NCBI GenBank assembly: GCA_000969725.1
Contig: JXSR01S073382.1
Reading direction: 5' to 3' (one strand)
DNA length: 30,314 nt
DNA from: Ophiothrix spiculata
Taxonomy: Eukaryota; Echinodermata; Ophiuroidea; Amphilepidida; Ophiotrichidae
Positions within the stretch are counted from its first letter, which is position 1, and every line of letters starts with the position of its first letter. Below are positions 30,297 through 30,314 of this stretch, in pieces. A program made the position numbers and the translations under genes. The notes beneath the pieces were generated by a model. The model worked only from the letters and a program-made list of their open reading frames with translations. It ran no database searches and was not told the DNA's origin.

Positions 30297-30314
30297 CGTT
30301 ATTTTCTTTTCTAG
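30297..30314 (+). promoter_or_regulatory. probable splice acceptor for the next SAM exon
   Basis: The window ends with gttattttcttttctag, a pyrimidine-rich tract with a consensus CTAG. It would be entered from the donor at 18762 with AG carried over, so a next exon starting with A or G followed by a codon for Arg, Leu and Asn would complete the SAM domain. This depends on sequence outside the window. Confidence 0.5.

Larger units (their letters stand above)
18762..30314 (+). other. intron 3 of the RhoGAP gene (continues to or past the window end)
   Basis: At least 11.55 kb follow donor GTAAGA at 18762. No sequence encoding the expected RRLNTLNKC-like continuation was found. The window closes with gttattttcttttctag, a good pyrimidine tract and acceptor. 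Stretches with nothing I can name: 18762-19095, 19485-20175, 20240-20725, 21250-21650, 21700-22230, 22400-23520, 24165-24315, 24700-29130 (AT-rich, no frame over 73 codons) and 29575-30300. Confidence 0.75.

Overview
The window looks like intron-rich nuclear DNA from a marine invertebrate, most likely a non-vertebrate deuterostome such as an echinoderm or hemichordate. It is AT-rich, has no long bacterial-type reading frames, and carries clear GT-AG exons of an animal gene. It also carries a CR1/L2-like LINE tail, many short inverted-repeat transposons, telomere-like TTAGGG, and a strong excess of the palindrome TAGGCCTA. The clade assignment is inference from these signs.

One host gene is recognisable, on the + strand. 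Exons at 6560-6631 and 18680-18761 encode successive parts of the SAM domain of a DLC1/STARD13-type RhoGAP (SAM-RhoGAP-START family). Their split codons join in frame and the peptide follows the vertebrate SAM domain residue for residue in length. A candidate first coding exon at 583-625 encodes a 14-residue basic leader in a phase that fits the SAM exon. The window ends on a good acceptor (pyrimidine tract plus CTAG), so the next SAM exon may start at the first base beyond it. The layout is therefore: possible promoter and 5' leader (1-625), intron 1 (626-6559), SAM exon a, intron 2 (6632-18679), SAM exon b, intron 3 (18762 to the end).

Most other recognisable content is short, apparently non-autonomous repeats inside the introns. 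Intron 1 holds a piggyBac-like MITE with a tRNA-like core, two dispersed families called A and B here, a 362-bp TIR element, a nearly perfect 165-bp palindrome and a ~30-bp tandem array. Intron 2 holds more copies of these, a hAT-like element carrying a tRNA-Gly-like sequence, and several other foldback MITEs. Intron 3 holds a 381-bp TIR element with a tiny palindromic insertion, a 33-bp minisatellite, a 5'-truncated LINE, another family A copy, and a foldback element flanked by 9-bp direct repeats. The largest stretch without recognisable repeats is about 24.7-29.1 kb. No viral or LTR element was recognised. No host gene other than the RhoGAP can be supported.
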